Below are positions 24,546 through 37,803 of a stretch of DNA of 64,000 nucleotides, piece by piece. Each line of letters begins with the position of its first letter. Positions within the stretch are counted from its first letter, which is position 1. The position numbers were made by a program, and so were the translations under genes. The notes under the pieces were generated by a model. It saw only the letters and a program-made list of their open reading frames with translations, made no database searches and was not told the DNA's origin. Source of the stretch: Anoplopoma fimbria (lineage: Eukaryota; Chordata; Actinopteri; Perciformes; Anoplopomatidae); the NCBI RefSeq assembly GCF_027596085.1, contig NC_072457.1:4189294-4253293 (forward strand). The letters run 5' to 3'.

Positions 24546-25049
24546 TTGAAGTGTTTTTTTGGGGATTTGCTCACTCTCCTGTTCCTCGGCTCACGCTCCC
24601 CTCCGACGCCTGACCCTAATCTGAGGCCGGCAACGAGGAACAGGACCCGAGATGTTGGTGGAAAAAAACCCATCCGATTGAGTGATTCACTGATGTTTGT
24701 AGAAGAGGAGAATGACATACATGTAGTTCCACTGCAAGAAAACAAAACCTAAACAGTATAGCTGGCTGTCGTCCTCACACGAGGTGCATTCTACGCCAAT
24801 ATAGTAATGCACTTTACATTCTATGGGTTTTGGTTATTCTGATATTTAGAAACGTGTTTAGCTTCAGCAAAGAGTTCCAGACAAGTCTGTGAAGTGGACA
24901 CGTCATAAAATATTCAGTCTTTCAGCGTTTGTGCAGAAACGTTTGGGTATCTGGAGTTATTACCAATTTACAATTTAGAATGACAGAAGCAAAACTCCAA
25001 CATACACATCAGAGATAGGACACAACATACACTCAGACATACACTTCAA

Positions 25050-25320
25050 GTAGAGCTTTAGCGATTATTTTCATTAATACAACAGCTGCTTTTTGTGGTT
25101 ATTAAAGATTTGTTCTATAAAATGTCAGAAAAAAAGGTCAGAAACTTTCTGATATTCAGTTTGCCATCATGTAAGACATGACGGAGAAACAAAACGTCAC
25201 ACTGGAGATACTGGAATTGTCAAATATTTGGCTTTATTGCTTGAAAAGTGACCTAAACAATAAATCAATCATCAAAATAGTTGCAGATTCATTTTCTGTC
25301 GATTGTCTAATGGATTAGAG
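25050..25320. mobile_element. Decayed hAT-type MITE (gcaactaacgatt family)
   Basis: It begins agctttagcgattattttcat, includes ctataaaatgtcagaaaaaa and gatattcagtttgccatcat, and ends tcaaaatagttgcagattca. This is the order of a very common teleost MITE, with heavy divergence and lost ends. Confidence 0.55.
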
Positions 25321-26306
25321 TTTTTTTGATTGCTTGAGCATGATTTTGAAAAACAGGGCTCAATTCTGCAAAGACACTGGTGGAACATATATCCACTGAT
25401 TGTTCGATGGATGTGGCCGTGTTTTTAGATTACAAACAACTGACTTCATATCAGATTCCTGTGTTTTATGTAGAGAACAGTGTTGCAAAAAGGGCCATGT
25501 TGGATTGCAAATTGTGTGCAAAGCAGAAAATGTGTTTAGAGTTTTGGAGAGTTGAGCTAAGGAGTGTCCGTTTCAATAATTGTGCTTCATGTGTCATTTC
25601 AGTGCAAGCAATAGAAAAAATACAGTGATTGACTGATCATTTGTAGTGTTTTAATTGTCCTGCTTGTGAGAAGCATGAATGAATGAATAAACGTGCGTGT
25701 CATTCCCACAGTTGGCATCAAATTAATAATGTGTTGAGCTTGAATTTATTCTGTTTCTCTGAGGATAACTTCTATTTCCCTCTGCGTCGTTGTTTTTTAA
25801 AATCTGAACACAATCTCTCCGTGGAGGCTTGGCAATTGTGAATTCTCGAAAAATAAATGTTGGTAACAGTGGTACATTTAGCTCGTGTCATTAAACTTAT
25901 ATCAAACTATCAGAGAAAATCCTTGACTCAGCATCTTTAAAATCTTTCTGGGCCCAAAACCCTGGAGCCGCTGCTTTGTCTCATGGTAACTGGCTAGCGG
26001 AGCTGAGATGGACCTCGTATCAACGACATCAACCTGCTTCTGAGCTGCAGCTTATAAATACACACACACAGAAACACACACACACACAACCACAGCCCTG
26101 GTGGAAATGAGCTGTTGCCATTATTTAGGGTCGTTGTCCACGATGGTGAGGCCAACTGCTGGGATTTAGCAGATAAACCCTTCCACCTACATCCATTTCA
26201 CATTTCACTGCATCAGTTAAATACTTTACACGAGCCTGGAGAAGTTTGGTCACGTTAGCATTGTTTGTAACACATTTTTTTTTAAAACCATCACTGCAGT
26301 TGTTGG

Positions 26307-26489
26307 TCAGAAAGATCCCTCCGGCTGGGAGCTTGAGGGCGAGTTGGTGGGAGTGATGACAGCAGCTCTGGAGGTGACCTTGGCGGCTGTGGTTGTTCTG
26401 GGCCGGTCCAAGGTGTCACTGTGGGGAACCGCATCACTGTGAGGACGGTTGGAGCTGAAAACAGGCCTACAGCGCCGACGCATCCTCCC
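26307..26489 (-). CDS. Possible terminal coding exon of an unrecognised gene
   Basis: On the minus strand a good acceptor (tttcttttgattcttccag) is followed at 26489 by 60 open codons ending in TGA (26309-26307). The predicted tail begins GRMRRRCRPVFSSNRPHSDA and ends SPSSSQPEGSF: a basic start, then a Ser/Thr/Pro-rich, probably disordered C terminus. GC content is well above the flanks and codon choice is GC-ended. I do not recognise the family. No upstream exon with matching splice sites was identified at higher coordinates inside the window, and no AATAAA lies close downstream on the minus strand. It could be a real last exon with a long preceding intron, a decayed exon, or chance. The internal ATG (26483-26481) would give 58 residues. 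Confidence 0.25.
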   Translation of the reverse strand, partial: GRMRRRCRPVFSSNRPHSDAVPHSDTLDRPRTTTAAKVTSRAAVITPTNSPSSSQPEGSF

Positions 26490-28595
26490 CTGGAAGAATC
26501 AAAAGAAATATCAATCCATCAGCTGGTTCATGCAACATTCTTCAACAAATAGAGCTTTCTTTTCTTTAATTTACTTATAGAAATGTACGTCAGAGTGCAC
26601 AAGCAAGGAAACATCTTGTTGCACGTTAAATTGCAGGTTGTTGTTGAATAATTTCTTGGAAGTAAATATCTTTTCGTCTGCTCGCACAAAAGTACCGTAA
26701 CATTTCTGAATAAAGGCCTTTACACACCAGGGGCGATTTTTTTTTTCACAAAAATATATATTTTCAAACTGTGTTTTTACGTCTTGAATACTTTCAAACA
26801 GACCGACTATTATCCTCGAATAAAGGCATCAACCAATCAATTTGTTATAGCGATATTATTTATTAGGATTAGAAAACAACAACATGGAGGATCAGTAAAC
26901 GGCAAACTTTATATCTTCTTTCAACATCGAAGAAGACAACTAACTCCACTCCTTACATTCTTACCTTTTAAAATAAAAGCCTTAAACATTTAACAGGCGA
27001 GTATTCGGCATTTTCGTGTTTCTTTATTTATCACGCCCCAATGTGTAAAATCCTTAAAATTGAGGCTAAAGATACAATTACGCTATTAATTTGAAGCCCA
27101 ACACTGTGAAATTAACTGTATACGAGCTGTTAAGGTTAGCTAAGTTAGCTACAACTTTGTGTGGCCAGAGTATAGTTGTTTATCTGGAGAAATACAGACA
27201 CAAAGTTGGTTAAATAAAATGCAGAAACACAGCATTAAAGATAATTTATTTTTTGATGGAGGTAATGAGGATTTAGGCCTCTGGATGAAAGAAGACTTTG
27301 CTACCTGGCTTAAGCTAGTTAGATTCGCTGGCATTCAAGAGCAAAGATGAATCCAGAAGTCATGTAAAGCACACAAATGGATACATACAACTTGATCTAA
27401 ATATAATCTTTCCCAACTAAACCTTTTTATTCAGCTCTGCACTAACACTAGCCACCTAAAGCTAACATCTATTTTTAGGCAAGCTACTGTTTTTTGTTCC
27501 ACTTTCTTTGCGATCTAAATTGCTACTTAGCTAACGTACTGAAACTAGTCAAGTTGATTAAACAGCAAAACGCCTAAAATTCTGTTTAAGATGTTATGAT
27601 AGCACAACAGACACTGGTTATGTCAATGATTCCTCCGTTTAAATGAAGCGTCCCGGTGAGTCAGCATGCGGAAACTAGCACACCTAAAGGGTAGGCAGCC
27701 ATAATTAATATTATCAGCTACACCTGTGTTTGACGACTCAAAATATCTGCTGTTAGAGAACGGTCTGTTGATCTCTGAGTCATTCTATGGAACAGAAAAA
27801 CACACTGACTTTATGGTAAGTTTGGACAATTCTTCAATTTACTATGTAGTCGGTTGCAGAGTGTGTATTCAGGCCAAAATCTGAGACCTAAACTGATTTG
27901 CAAAGCAAAATGTTTGCTTTTTGTCATCTTGAATTTATTATATCCATTACCAGCCATTACCTTGTCAGGCTAACGCAACGCATTAGCTATTCTACTCTTT
28001 GGTATTACGTATATACAAAGACCGGTATTGATGATTACCCTGATACTTAATAAATGAACTATTGATATCCTGTTAACAATACACATGCGATAATATTGAG
28101 TAAATAATCCAGAGTCTCTTAAATCATTTTATATACATAGCTATGGCTACAGACTATCTCTCCACCTCTCTACTCTTTATTTTGAGCGTTATTATTTTGC
28201 CACAAAAGAGACAAAAAGCAGAATTAACAAATTTAAAGATAAACTTAACTGATGATTTATTACCTCAGCGATTTTTATTATTGGTATTATTATAATATAT
28301 TTTTTATTAATTTATTTAATACATTTTCTAAAGATATCACTGTTAATATTGCTATGATGAATTATTTTGGCCACGTGTAGTGAAAACCTGATATCGTGAC
28401 AGCTCTACGTATTACACGCTACGCATGTATGCAGACGATGTGCACACTATATTGTCCAATTTTTTACGATCTCATCTGAAACCTGTCTGGGATCGTAGTG
28501 AAGCTCTAAGTTGTTTTCATCGTTTTGTGATGTCGGCATTAGTTGTTGTTTTTGGAGGGTTGTTCATATGACCCTGCAGGTTTTACTTGATATAT
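26490..28595. other. Non-coding or intronic, nothing recognised
   Basis: AT-rich unique sequence with no strong exon. It would be intron if the minus-strand exon at 26307-26489 is real. The minus open frame at 27149-27334 lacks convincing splice sites. Confidence 0.4.
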
Positions 28596-28599
28596 AAAT

Positions 28600-31500
28600 G
28601 AAACAACTTCATTGTGTCATTTCAATTTTATTTTGAACCCGTCCAGCTGCTGTCACGCTACCGGACAGCCGCGATATTGTCTTTTCCCATGATCCTCCTG
28701 GCAACGTCCCGCCAAGACAAGCAGCCCGACATGACAAAAAAATCTTGAAAGAACACAAAGGCACAAAGAGGCGGAGGCAGCGGCGACGGAGGCGGCCGTC
28801 TCGGGCCCCGACAGAGGACTCGGCCTTGCCATACAGCCACTCCGAATTCTGAGCGAATGCTAATGAGATTGCTCTGATCCCTCCGGTGCTTCCCATGTTT
28901 TCAACACCTTCAAGGACCACATGGCGCTCGCAGCATAAAGACAACTAAATGAGAAATCTGAACGTTTTTTTGTGACGCCGGGGGCCTCTTCGCTTTTCAA
29001 CCTGGCCGCCCATTCAGCACACCTCCCCGAAAGAGAAAAGATAAGAAAGAGTGTGCTGCAGGGGGTGCGGATGAGTAAACTTTTCCGGGGAAAAATGGCG
29101 TATTTGCGAACCAGAAGTAATAATCAATTTATGGTTCACGCAAAAGGGGGCTGAAAACCTTTGACGTGGGAAGGTTGTGGAAAATCTGAAAGGGAGGGAA
29201 GAGAAAGAGACGGGAGATGCTCAAATTTGGAGGCTGTTTCTCACAAACCGCTGTAATGAGATCACTAACATCTTGAGCCGGCCTCCACTATAGCCGCCAA
29301 ACAACAGGCTCCCAGATGAAAGGTGAATGGGCCCGGGGTTCCCGCTGGCTGGTTCAGAAGCACTTTAATAGCACAGCGCCCTATGAAAGGTTCCCGGGCA
29401 GTAGCTCATATTAGCGGCGGAGCACACTGCTTAATAGGATGATGCCTTTTGGCTTTTGTCATGAGATGATTAAGGGCTTCGTTGTCACCGGTGCCTGTTG
29501 AGCACAAGGCACTAGAATCCACTCGGCCGGGCTTATTGTCTGGGGTCTTGGAGGTAGAAAAGGAGCCCTTTTGATGAAAACACCTCTCAGGGATCTATCA
29601 GGTGAGCTCTGCTTTGGAGTCGCACATCCACGCCCCTCTTCAGAATACCTTGAGTGCTTTGTTTTCCTCTAAAGACCCTTGAATCCGTCATCGTGCTCGG
29701 ACAAAGACAAACGCCATGAAACGAGATGAAACCTGCTGATGATGGTCCTTGAATAAAGACAATATGTACGCACGTCTGTAATTAATTTTCCCTGTTGTAT
29801 TGCAACGTGTTTTTTCAATATTTAAAGAAATCACCCTTAATGTCCTGCTTTTGAATCTAAAAACCCTCCTCCTTCCAATGCTAATCAATTTATTTTCTAC
29901 TTATCTTCTGCATAGGGAAGTAATCTATCAGATATCGTCTTGTTTCACGATACCGAACAAGTGGAATTATGTAACAATTTCTTCTCTTTGAAGACGGACT
30001 CACGAGATTAAATGTCTTGTTAAGATGAATATTCTAAAGTCTCTCTAGACATTCAAGAAATCTCAAGGCGCTCGGTCACTCGTAAGCATTTCTGTCAGGT
30101 TTCCACCCCCGGGGCAAAAAAAAAAATATCAATGAAAAGCCATTAAATTAGCTCTTTCTACGTTTTTTAAATAAAAGAAAGATTGCGTGTTATACGATCA
30201 CCCCACAGGTCTCCACACAGAGAAGGGGATTGAACAGGATGAACGTTGGCCAGATTGACGTTAAACAGAGAATGCACTTTGTCCATTTCTTTTTCCTTTT
30301 TTTTTTTTTTTTGCAATCAATGCAGGTCCTTTCAATCAGGAGAGCTTTATACTCGGGATTAGTTTTGGTGACTTAAGAAGCTAGACTACCTCCGTACCCC
30401 CACCATCTGCAACTGCAACCCCCCGCCTCCCCCTTACACTCTCCTTTGCCCCGCCGAGCCCCCACCTCACAAAAATAGCACAAGGATACTGCCAGCCTTT
30501 TCACTACCTCCTAACAAGGCGGCTCCAAAGCACAGGCCCACTCCAAGTAATTAAATCAATCCCTTTGTGTTCCCCAATATTCCCCTTCAGTGGGTGACTG
30601 CCCAAGATCTGATTATGGCTCTTCATGCATATTCAGGCTGAAGCCACAACTTGTCTAGAACAACCTCTTACTTTTTATATCCCCCGCGTAACGAGCAGTT
30701 AACGTGCACCGATTTCCTCTTTGTTTTTTCTTTATAAACTTTATTTCGTACATATCTTCATGCATCCCAGAATCCACAGTTTGGCCCGTGAATCGTAGAG
30801 CGGTCACTGACTCTGAAGGCTGGGGCATATATTTAAGAGAAAGCCGTACGATGAGGAGAAGTTAGGGTGGGAGCCCCGAAAGACAAATTGGATTAGCAAG
30901 TATTGGATTAAAGGTAAAACGGAGGGATAACAAACAAGAAAAGCTGCCTGTGATCACAGGGTTTAATATATTTCTTTTCCTCTCCGATCCCTTTCTTCTC
31001 TCCCTCCCCCTTTTCTTTCTTTCTTTTCGAGTAAAGATCCCAGGCTTAAGACAGACTTATTAAAACTGGGATTAATTTGTAATGCTCCCCTAACCCTCGG
31101 GGTCAACCTAAAGATTTGTTATCTAAAGCAAACAGGAAAAAATGTACTATAACAACACAACGAGGGCTTTAAACCCATGTCTGTGGGGCTTCGGGGAGAT
31201 TTTAGCTTTGTAGGAAAGGTGTTATCCCTGAGATATTTATTTTAGCAGGAAAGGAAACCCCTCTTACCCAAATCTGGATGTAGGTAAACATAATAATTGT
31301 GCTAAATCTTTGCAGCTATGGATCTTTATCCTCATAAAAAGCCATAAAAGACTGACGGAAGGAATGTTAATTTCTGCTAAAACATGCAAAAGGTGTCTAA
31401 TAAATCAAGATAATTTGAAATCTGTCATCACGATAACAAAAATAGAGCATGAAAAAAAAGAGGAGCTACAAATAAACTCCAATTCCTTTCTATTAGAAGA

Positions 31501-31900
31501 CGAGAGGTAACTGTGTAGAGGGAGCAGGCCACTCTCATTAGCCTTATCTTTTTAATGTAGCAGCGGCTCAGATTGCGATCTTAATCTTATTTGGTTATGG
31601 AGGCTTCGTTCACTCCCGACAAGCACAAAGACCTTCGGGGAACAAATATAACAGCCTCCACGAAATATCAGCGCCTTGTTTTCTGCGAAAGGCTTTTGGG
31701 GTTTGATCCTCGGGGGGTCGCGGTTCAAGGAGACGAGTTGACCGGCCTCGGAGCCGAGCGGCCTAAATCTCTTGGCCAGTTGCCCTTTTCTAGTCTTTGT
31801 TTCCCCCAGCGCTTCTTTACAAAGCATTGGTGGGTCTCACAGGGTCACTGCTGGACCTCACATTTAATAACATAGTAGAAAAACAGGATTCTGTTAAAAC
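28600..31900. promoter_or_regulatory. Large cluster of candidate conserved non-coding elements
   Basis: 3.3 kb almost free of recognisable repeats, with even composition. Motif-dense stretches lie at about 28.62-28.95, 29.24-29.55, 30.48-30.92, 31.0-31.2 and 31.5-31.87 kb. OTX-type GGATTA sites occur at 30356, 30890, 30905 and 31069. Short open frames on both strands lack protein features. The long repeat-free stretch in a repeat-laden flank suggests purifying selection; enhancer function for otx1 is inferred. Confidence 0.4.
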
Positions 31901-33364
31901 ACTATCCTGGATGATATCTCCACCTAATTATCTTGTGCTTTGGGGTCATGCCAATGGTTAACAGAGGGTATTTTCATCGATTATAAGGTGAATTTCTAAC
32001 AAGGAAGAAAAATACGGACCTTAAATTACGATTTCCTTACTCAATTCTTCATAAGTAGCTCCTATTTGGCTTTTTTGTAATACTGTTGGTAATGCATTTC
32101 ATTTCACCGTTCCCATCTATGTACAGAAATGTGTAAAGTAAGTCTGAAGGATAACGCCTCGTATTTGATGCACAATCAAGATTTAAGTTCTTAGGTGTTG
32201 AATACAATCTACACTGTTTCTTCATAAAAACTTAACCTAGAGTCTACAGAGTCGGGCAGCATCTGCTCGAGGTTAACCGGCTTGTGTGAGGTCTGTAATC
32301 AAATCTGCAGCCCAACAAAGACAATCCTACATCTGTGTATTGCCAATTTTTATTGTCTTCAGTAACTTGTGTTTTTTCTTCAATAACCATTTGGCTAAAG
32401 GCCCGACGCTGCCAGTCACCGACTCACAAACTAAATTCTTATTCATTCTCTCAGACTCATATTTCTGCCCCTGCTTGAAGACTTTCTCCTCAGAGGTTTG
32501 TTTTGTGCCAACACAAAATATTTCGGTATTTAGCATTCCTAGAAGTGTAAATACATTTGATATTAAAGATATCATGTTCAACCCAAGTACACACCAATAC
32601 AAAATCATAATTTTCCAAATAAAGGTCCATTCTCCCACCTTGTTCTGCCTGTCTGATTTGCAGGCTTTTAGCTTTGTTAGCATCTCATAAACTCTTCCAA
32701 TTGCATGAAAAAAAAAGACAAGATAAAATTTGGCTTCTTAACTTTGCTGCCAAGTTAAAGTAATTGTGGTTTGTCTTGGCAATTTTTGTTTTGGGAAAGC
32801 TGCAACTTTCCCATTCACAAAAGCAAGACCATCGTTTTTGAAAAGGTAATGTAGAAACATACGCACAAGATGCTTTATGAAAGGCCACACCTATGTTTCA
32901 AACTTCCTATTTGTGTGCTTAACTAGCATAAACACATCCCGGACTATATATTTTCATCTATTTCCTGCCTGAAGTAATCTTCTAGAGATTAAGATATATC
33001 GGGTGTGTTTATTTAATGGCTCATAGACACCTTTGGAAAACAAGGCGAGCCAATCAGAGCTTTGTTGGTGGGATAAAGAACGGGGACATCAACTTCCTAC
33101 ATTGCTAGCTAGCTACAGCGGTAGAAGATAGCAACAAAAAAAGCATTGATGATATTGACTCAGTTGCACAAGTTGCTGTAGATCAACATGTAGAAATGAC
33201 AAACACGTTCTCGCTCTCAACTTAACACTTAGTTCCGACGCTTCAAACTATGGCGCTCTACGTAGCCCTCTCACATCAGTTTTGCCCGAGACAACCTTTC
33301 AAAATAAAATGTATTCGCGGGATACGTACAGTTTACAATTGTTGAATGCATCAGGCTGTTCTCA

Positions 33365-33900
33365 TCCAGCGTTTGTAGCTATCCAACAAAATGATTTGGT
33401 CCAACAAACACTCTTCATCTTTCAGCCAGTGGACCGCTGTTCGTTTCCCGTGTGAAACAAGAATTTGTTGATCCATTTGTCACATAAATTGCGTACTTCG
33501 GTTACGGCCCGTTTTTAGTTATTTTAAGTTAAACGACGATCTTTTTCAAAACATAACTATGTCATTTTGTTGCCTAAACCTAACTGAGTTGTTCCTGTGA
33601 AGTCAGAAGTTTATTTTGAAAAGACTTTTGTAGGAAAGAACACAAAAAAAACATTATGAGGATACGTTACATGCATCCAGTCTCTTTTTCAAATAAGCTT
33701 CCAACGTAGGTTTACTTTGTTTTTAGGTTTATTTACTCAACAAAACGACTTGGTTAGTCTTAGGAAAAGATCGTGGTTTGGCTTGAGAATCATTTCTTGA
33801 GTAACTGCCAATAGTAAACGGACGTTACGTAATCGAAAGTCCTGTGTTGGTCTGACTCATCAACCTTTTCTAACAATGACGCAGGTGGTTTTACATTTAG
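33365..33900. repeat. Dispersed repeat family A, longest copy
   Basis: It contains ccaacaaacactcttcatct, ttgcctaaacctaactgagt, gtttattttgaaaagacttt, caacaaaacgacttggttag and gaaagtcctgtgttggtctg in order. It is the most complete copy in the window and has no long reading frame. Confidence 0.55.
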
Positions 33901-34379
33901 AGTTAGTTGAAGGCAGAGGGGCACTGGAGTGGGAACAGGGTTTAAATAAAAACCCTTACATTTTAATGATTTTTCATTTAAATATGTTTAATTAATTACC
34001 TCAGCTTCTGTGTGGACTGAAAGTGACTTGCAAAAATCAGCTAACTTGAATGCAATACAACAAACAAAACATCAAAGCCTCCAGTCTTTAGGGCCAAGAG
34101 TTATATTATTTTTCATGCATCCTCTTTGTTTGTTCTCCTGTTTCTTCCTCTGTGACAGATGTTACCACCTTAATGTAGATCATAGGGATGAAATAACATT
34201 TAATCACTGTTTAATTCTGCGCAGCTTCAAGCCCAGACGGGAGTGTGTGTTGACTGTGGGTGGCCTCACCGAGAATGAAACCAGATTCCTAAATAATATG
34301 ATTTTAGGGACCGTTTCCCTTTTAAAAAGCTCCTTGACCTCAACAACAGAAGAAAGGGCGACTCATCCTCCTCCGGTGT

Positions 34380-34600
34380 GAATCAGCCTCGTTTCATCCC
34401 CGGCCACTGAAAGCGTGATCAATGTCTCTCCCGTCCATTTTACTATTGGTAATCCTCCACAAATTGCCCTCCGTTGCAGTTTGTGTATCAGCTATTTGCA
34501 CTGGATTAATGTGAGTCACTGGTGGCAAGTGTTCAAATCAATGTTTATTAATGGTTTTTCTTTAAGTGTTTAAAGATTAAGTCATTAACATATTGATGAA
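34380..34600. promoter_or_regulatory. Candidate conserved non-coding block
   Basis: Unique sequence with ATTGGTAATCC, TGGATTAATG and AATCAATG motifs. Judged by texture only. Confidence 0.28.
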
Positions 34601-34969
34601 GTTTTTTTTCAAAGTTGCCCAGGGAGAGAAAAAAGGAGCCGGAGCTTGAGAGGTTTTTTTTCCCGACGAGCTGCTGAACTGACGCCAGCCGCCGAAAAAC
34701 AAGAGGCTGAAGAAGAAAAAAAAAAAAAGAAGAAGAAGAAGAGCTGAGGGGTTTTGTGCTGAGAGGAAGCTTTGAGGAGCTCCACTCAGATGCAAAGTTT
34801 CCTGTTTATCAAAACACAACCAGAGCGAATTTCACTTGACTCAACATACCCTCAGCTGCATCTGGTTTGTGCTAATATTTGATTTAACATGTAAAAAATG
34901 TGATTTCTAAACGTAACAGAAGCTGGGTTTTTTGTTTGGTTCTCGTTGGGATGCGGTGCAGTCGACTCG

Positions 34970-35240
34970 AATTGATTTTTCCATTCAGCAGCGACCTGCC
35001 GCAGCCCTTTGGCTCTCCATGGTAATTCTCCCTCTTACCTGATAAGGTACCTGATCCATAATAAATCAATTCTAATTAGTTTTATGTTTGGAGGGTGGAG
35101 GGAGGAGGAGACTCTCTGCTGCTCAGCCTCCCTCATCCCATCATCCTCAGTTGTTTCCAGCCGCCAGTCATCTGCACACCTGATATCAGTTAATCTCCTG
35201 ATTATTAAGTGCGGATTATCGATGGCCGCATTTGTCGCGG
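34970..35240. promoter_or_regulatory. Candidate conserved non-coding block
   Basis: Unique sequence with GATAAGGTACC, TCTAATTAG, GATATCAGTTAAT and GATTATTAAG motifs; followed by a (GGT)n tract. Confidence 0.28.
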
Positions 35241-35309
35241 CCCCCTTGTATCAAGGACACTCAAGTTCTGTTTGTTTTCTAGGGTGATTTGTGTGTGTAA
35301 ACGGGTGTG

Positions 35310-35342
35310 TTTGGGTGGTGGTGGTGGTGGTGGTGGTGGGGG
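35310..35342. repeat. (GGT)n microsatellite
   Basis: A short uninterrupted trinucleotide tract, ggtggtggtggtggtggtgg, ending in a G run. Confidence 0.9.
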
Positions 35343-36599
35343 ACAAACATGTCCTCAAACTTCTCCTGATAAAGGTTTCCTGCCACCCTGAAGTGTAACA
35401 GTGATGGACGCCTCTCTGCGGGACATTTTTGTCAGTTAACCTTCAGTCAGAAAGACGAAAAGAAAAGGTGGACGAACAGTTTAAAGCCCTTATTACACTT
35501 ATGGATATATTTTTTTTTAAGTGGAGATTTTACTCTACGTTTTAGGTCACTAAAAGGGATGTTATAGTCTTCTAATTTTAAATATGTCTTAAAAATGTCT
35601 GTAAGACTCCCAGTCATCATTTTCTTGGACTTTCATCGCCTTATATTATAAAGTGACGCTATGCAGCAACTCAACTGCGTCGTCTGTCCACACATAGGAG
35701 TCCATTTTCTTTTTTTCGGCATAGCACCAAATATTACATTTGTATAAATAAAGGCATAATTAGCTATTGCTTTACTATTATTTACTATTTGTTTGTACCG
35801 CCAAAGGAAAATAAACTCACTGAGTATGCCCAGAATCTTCTTCTCTGGTATATGACGTATCATGGGAGTAGCCTTTATCGGGATATATAGGCCCAGTGAT
35901 AATTTGGAGGCGTTTTTGCATTCTAATGTTTGTAAAACGAAGGTTATGTGGACAGAATTTTATTTTAAAACGTTGAGGAAAATATCTAAATATCTGTGTA
36001 TGTGTAGACAGGGCCCAAGACGTCGCTTTGTATTTGAAACGTCACCAGTTTGTGTTCGTGCCAAACTTCCATTATTCATCTAGATAGCAGGATTTATATT
36101 TACATTTAAATGTGGCTCAAGTTTTAAGCAATTTTATGAGATTTCAGCAAAAAAAGGGAATATTACTGGTGGAAAGACGGACCTGCATGACGGACCTGAT
36201 TAGCACTATTACTGGCTCTACACCGTTCTAACCATTGGAAAGAATTGTAAGAGCAAAACTTAAATTAAACTGCATGTAAATCATAGGTTGGAAATAGAAA
36301 TAAACACACATTTAAAACACATTAAACCCCTCATTTTCACAACAATGCAACGTATGTGAAAGGAATTTAGAGGATACAAATAAATAAATCGACACAATGC
36401 GAAGAAGCAAACATCCTCGCCCATCCCCCCCCCCCACCTTGGAGACGCGAGGTCGAGTTGTGATTCCCCCAGTTAACAATGTGCCACAACACCTCATCCT
36501 CGCCATTGATTTCTCCACCATTTATTTCTGTTTTGGTTCATGCTCGGGGTCTCTGTATTTGAAAGTTGATGCTCCTCTCTAAAAGACGGATTCATGCAT

Positions 36600-37000
36600 A
36601 GACTCCGCTACTTTTGTAGTCCGCGGCGGGTTTTATATGATAAGCTTTTTTAGACGTTCAAAATCAATATGTAATCCTGTGCAGGGGCTTATCCCCGGGA
36701 CTGGGCCATTTGTGAGGCTCTTTGAGCTTCGTTACAGGTCTTCTGGCAGCTCTGTGCTGCAGATTGATTAGCTGCAGTGCCAGAATCCTATCAAATGGAC
36801 GGCTCTGATGATGGAGCAAACTCTCTCACTGCCTCTAGTTTGACTGGACCTGGAGATAAGGCCGGGTGGAGATTCCCTCCCTCCCTGCAAGCTGAGTGGC
36901 AGGGAAGGGAGCGCTCGTTTCTGACCTCTGCTCCTCTGTGGCTCAGAACGGGATCAGGGGCGGTTTGGAGGGCGTTCGTTCACATTTTAGGACATTTAGC
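36600..37000. promoter_or_regulatory. Candidate conserved non-coding block
   Basis: It has GGGGCTTATCCCC, TTGATTAGCTGCAG and two CTGCAG-flanked cores, and is repeat-free. Open frames at 36777-37156 are not protein-like. Confidence 0.28.
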
Positions 37001-37189
37001 TGGGACTTATCCAAAGTGAGAGAAAGCTACAGTTTATACACAAACCATCAGAAGCTTTGTGTAAATGATCTTTTTTTATGTTTAAGTTGGAACAATAATC
37101 AATATAATAAACACATCCGTCAAAATAAACCGTCTTTTTTCCGAAAGATATTTTAATTTGTTTGAAAGGACTAGAAATACAAATAATGT

Positions 37190-37680
37190 CAATGAGTCTT
37201 GCCTGGGACTTAAATTGGGACTTGTCTTAGGATTTGTCGGTCTTGCTTGGGACATGTCTTTGTACTTTTCAGTCTTGTTGGGGACTTGACTTGCAACTAA
37301 TCAATCTTGCTTTGGACTTGTCTTGGGACTTTTCTTAGGACTTGTCTTGAGACAAACCACTCTGAGGTTTCCACTGACTCAAGTAAGCCTGGTGATGTGT
37401 TCACTGATGGCTGTTTTTCTGGGAAACACTAATGGATGCTAATGAGGTCAAACAAGATACTGACATTTATTTACATTTAAAGGCTTCATTACGTTTATTT
37501 GGTTCATTACTTTGATTTATGTTGTTACCCAAGTCAGGTCCTAAGTCAGGACTGACAACCATCAGTATGACATGCAAATCCCAATTAACAAGTCCTAAGT
37601 CATGACCCCAATCATGACAGGCAAGTTGTGAGTGAAGACACAAAGTCAAATCCCAAGTCAAGTTACCTAAACAAAGTCAT
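37190..37680. repeat. Dispersed repeat family D, two opposed copies
   Basis: The forward arm is gggacttgtcttaggattt words at 37200-37370. The reverse arm is aagtcctaagtcatgacc words at 37525-37670. Together they make an imperfect inverted arrangement about 150 bp apart. Confidence 0.5.
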
Positions 37681-37749
37681 AATGCGCTCTCCACCAAATA
37701 TAATGCAATTAGAGTTTTGAGAAGTTTGTGTAGTTGAACAAAATTATCT

Positions 37750-37803
37750 TTGGTATCATTTCATCCAACACCCGAATTTCCCCCATGGGGATCAATAAAG
37801 GAA

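Noticed and set aside
28609..28944. 111-codon minus frame
   Set aside because: Arg/Ala/Leu-rich composition from a GC-rich candidate regulatory block; no splice or domain support.
32286..32690. 134-codon + frame and 118-codon minus frame over the same DNA
   Set aside because: Both are open by chance in the same stretch; neither shows a domain or a good start context.
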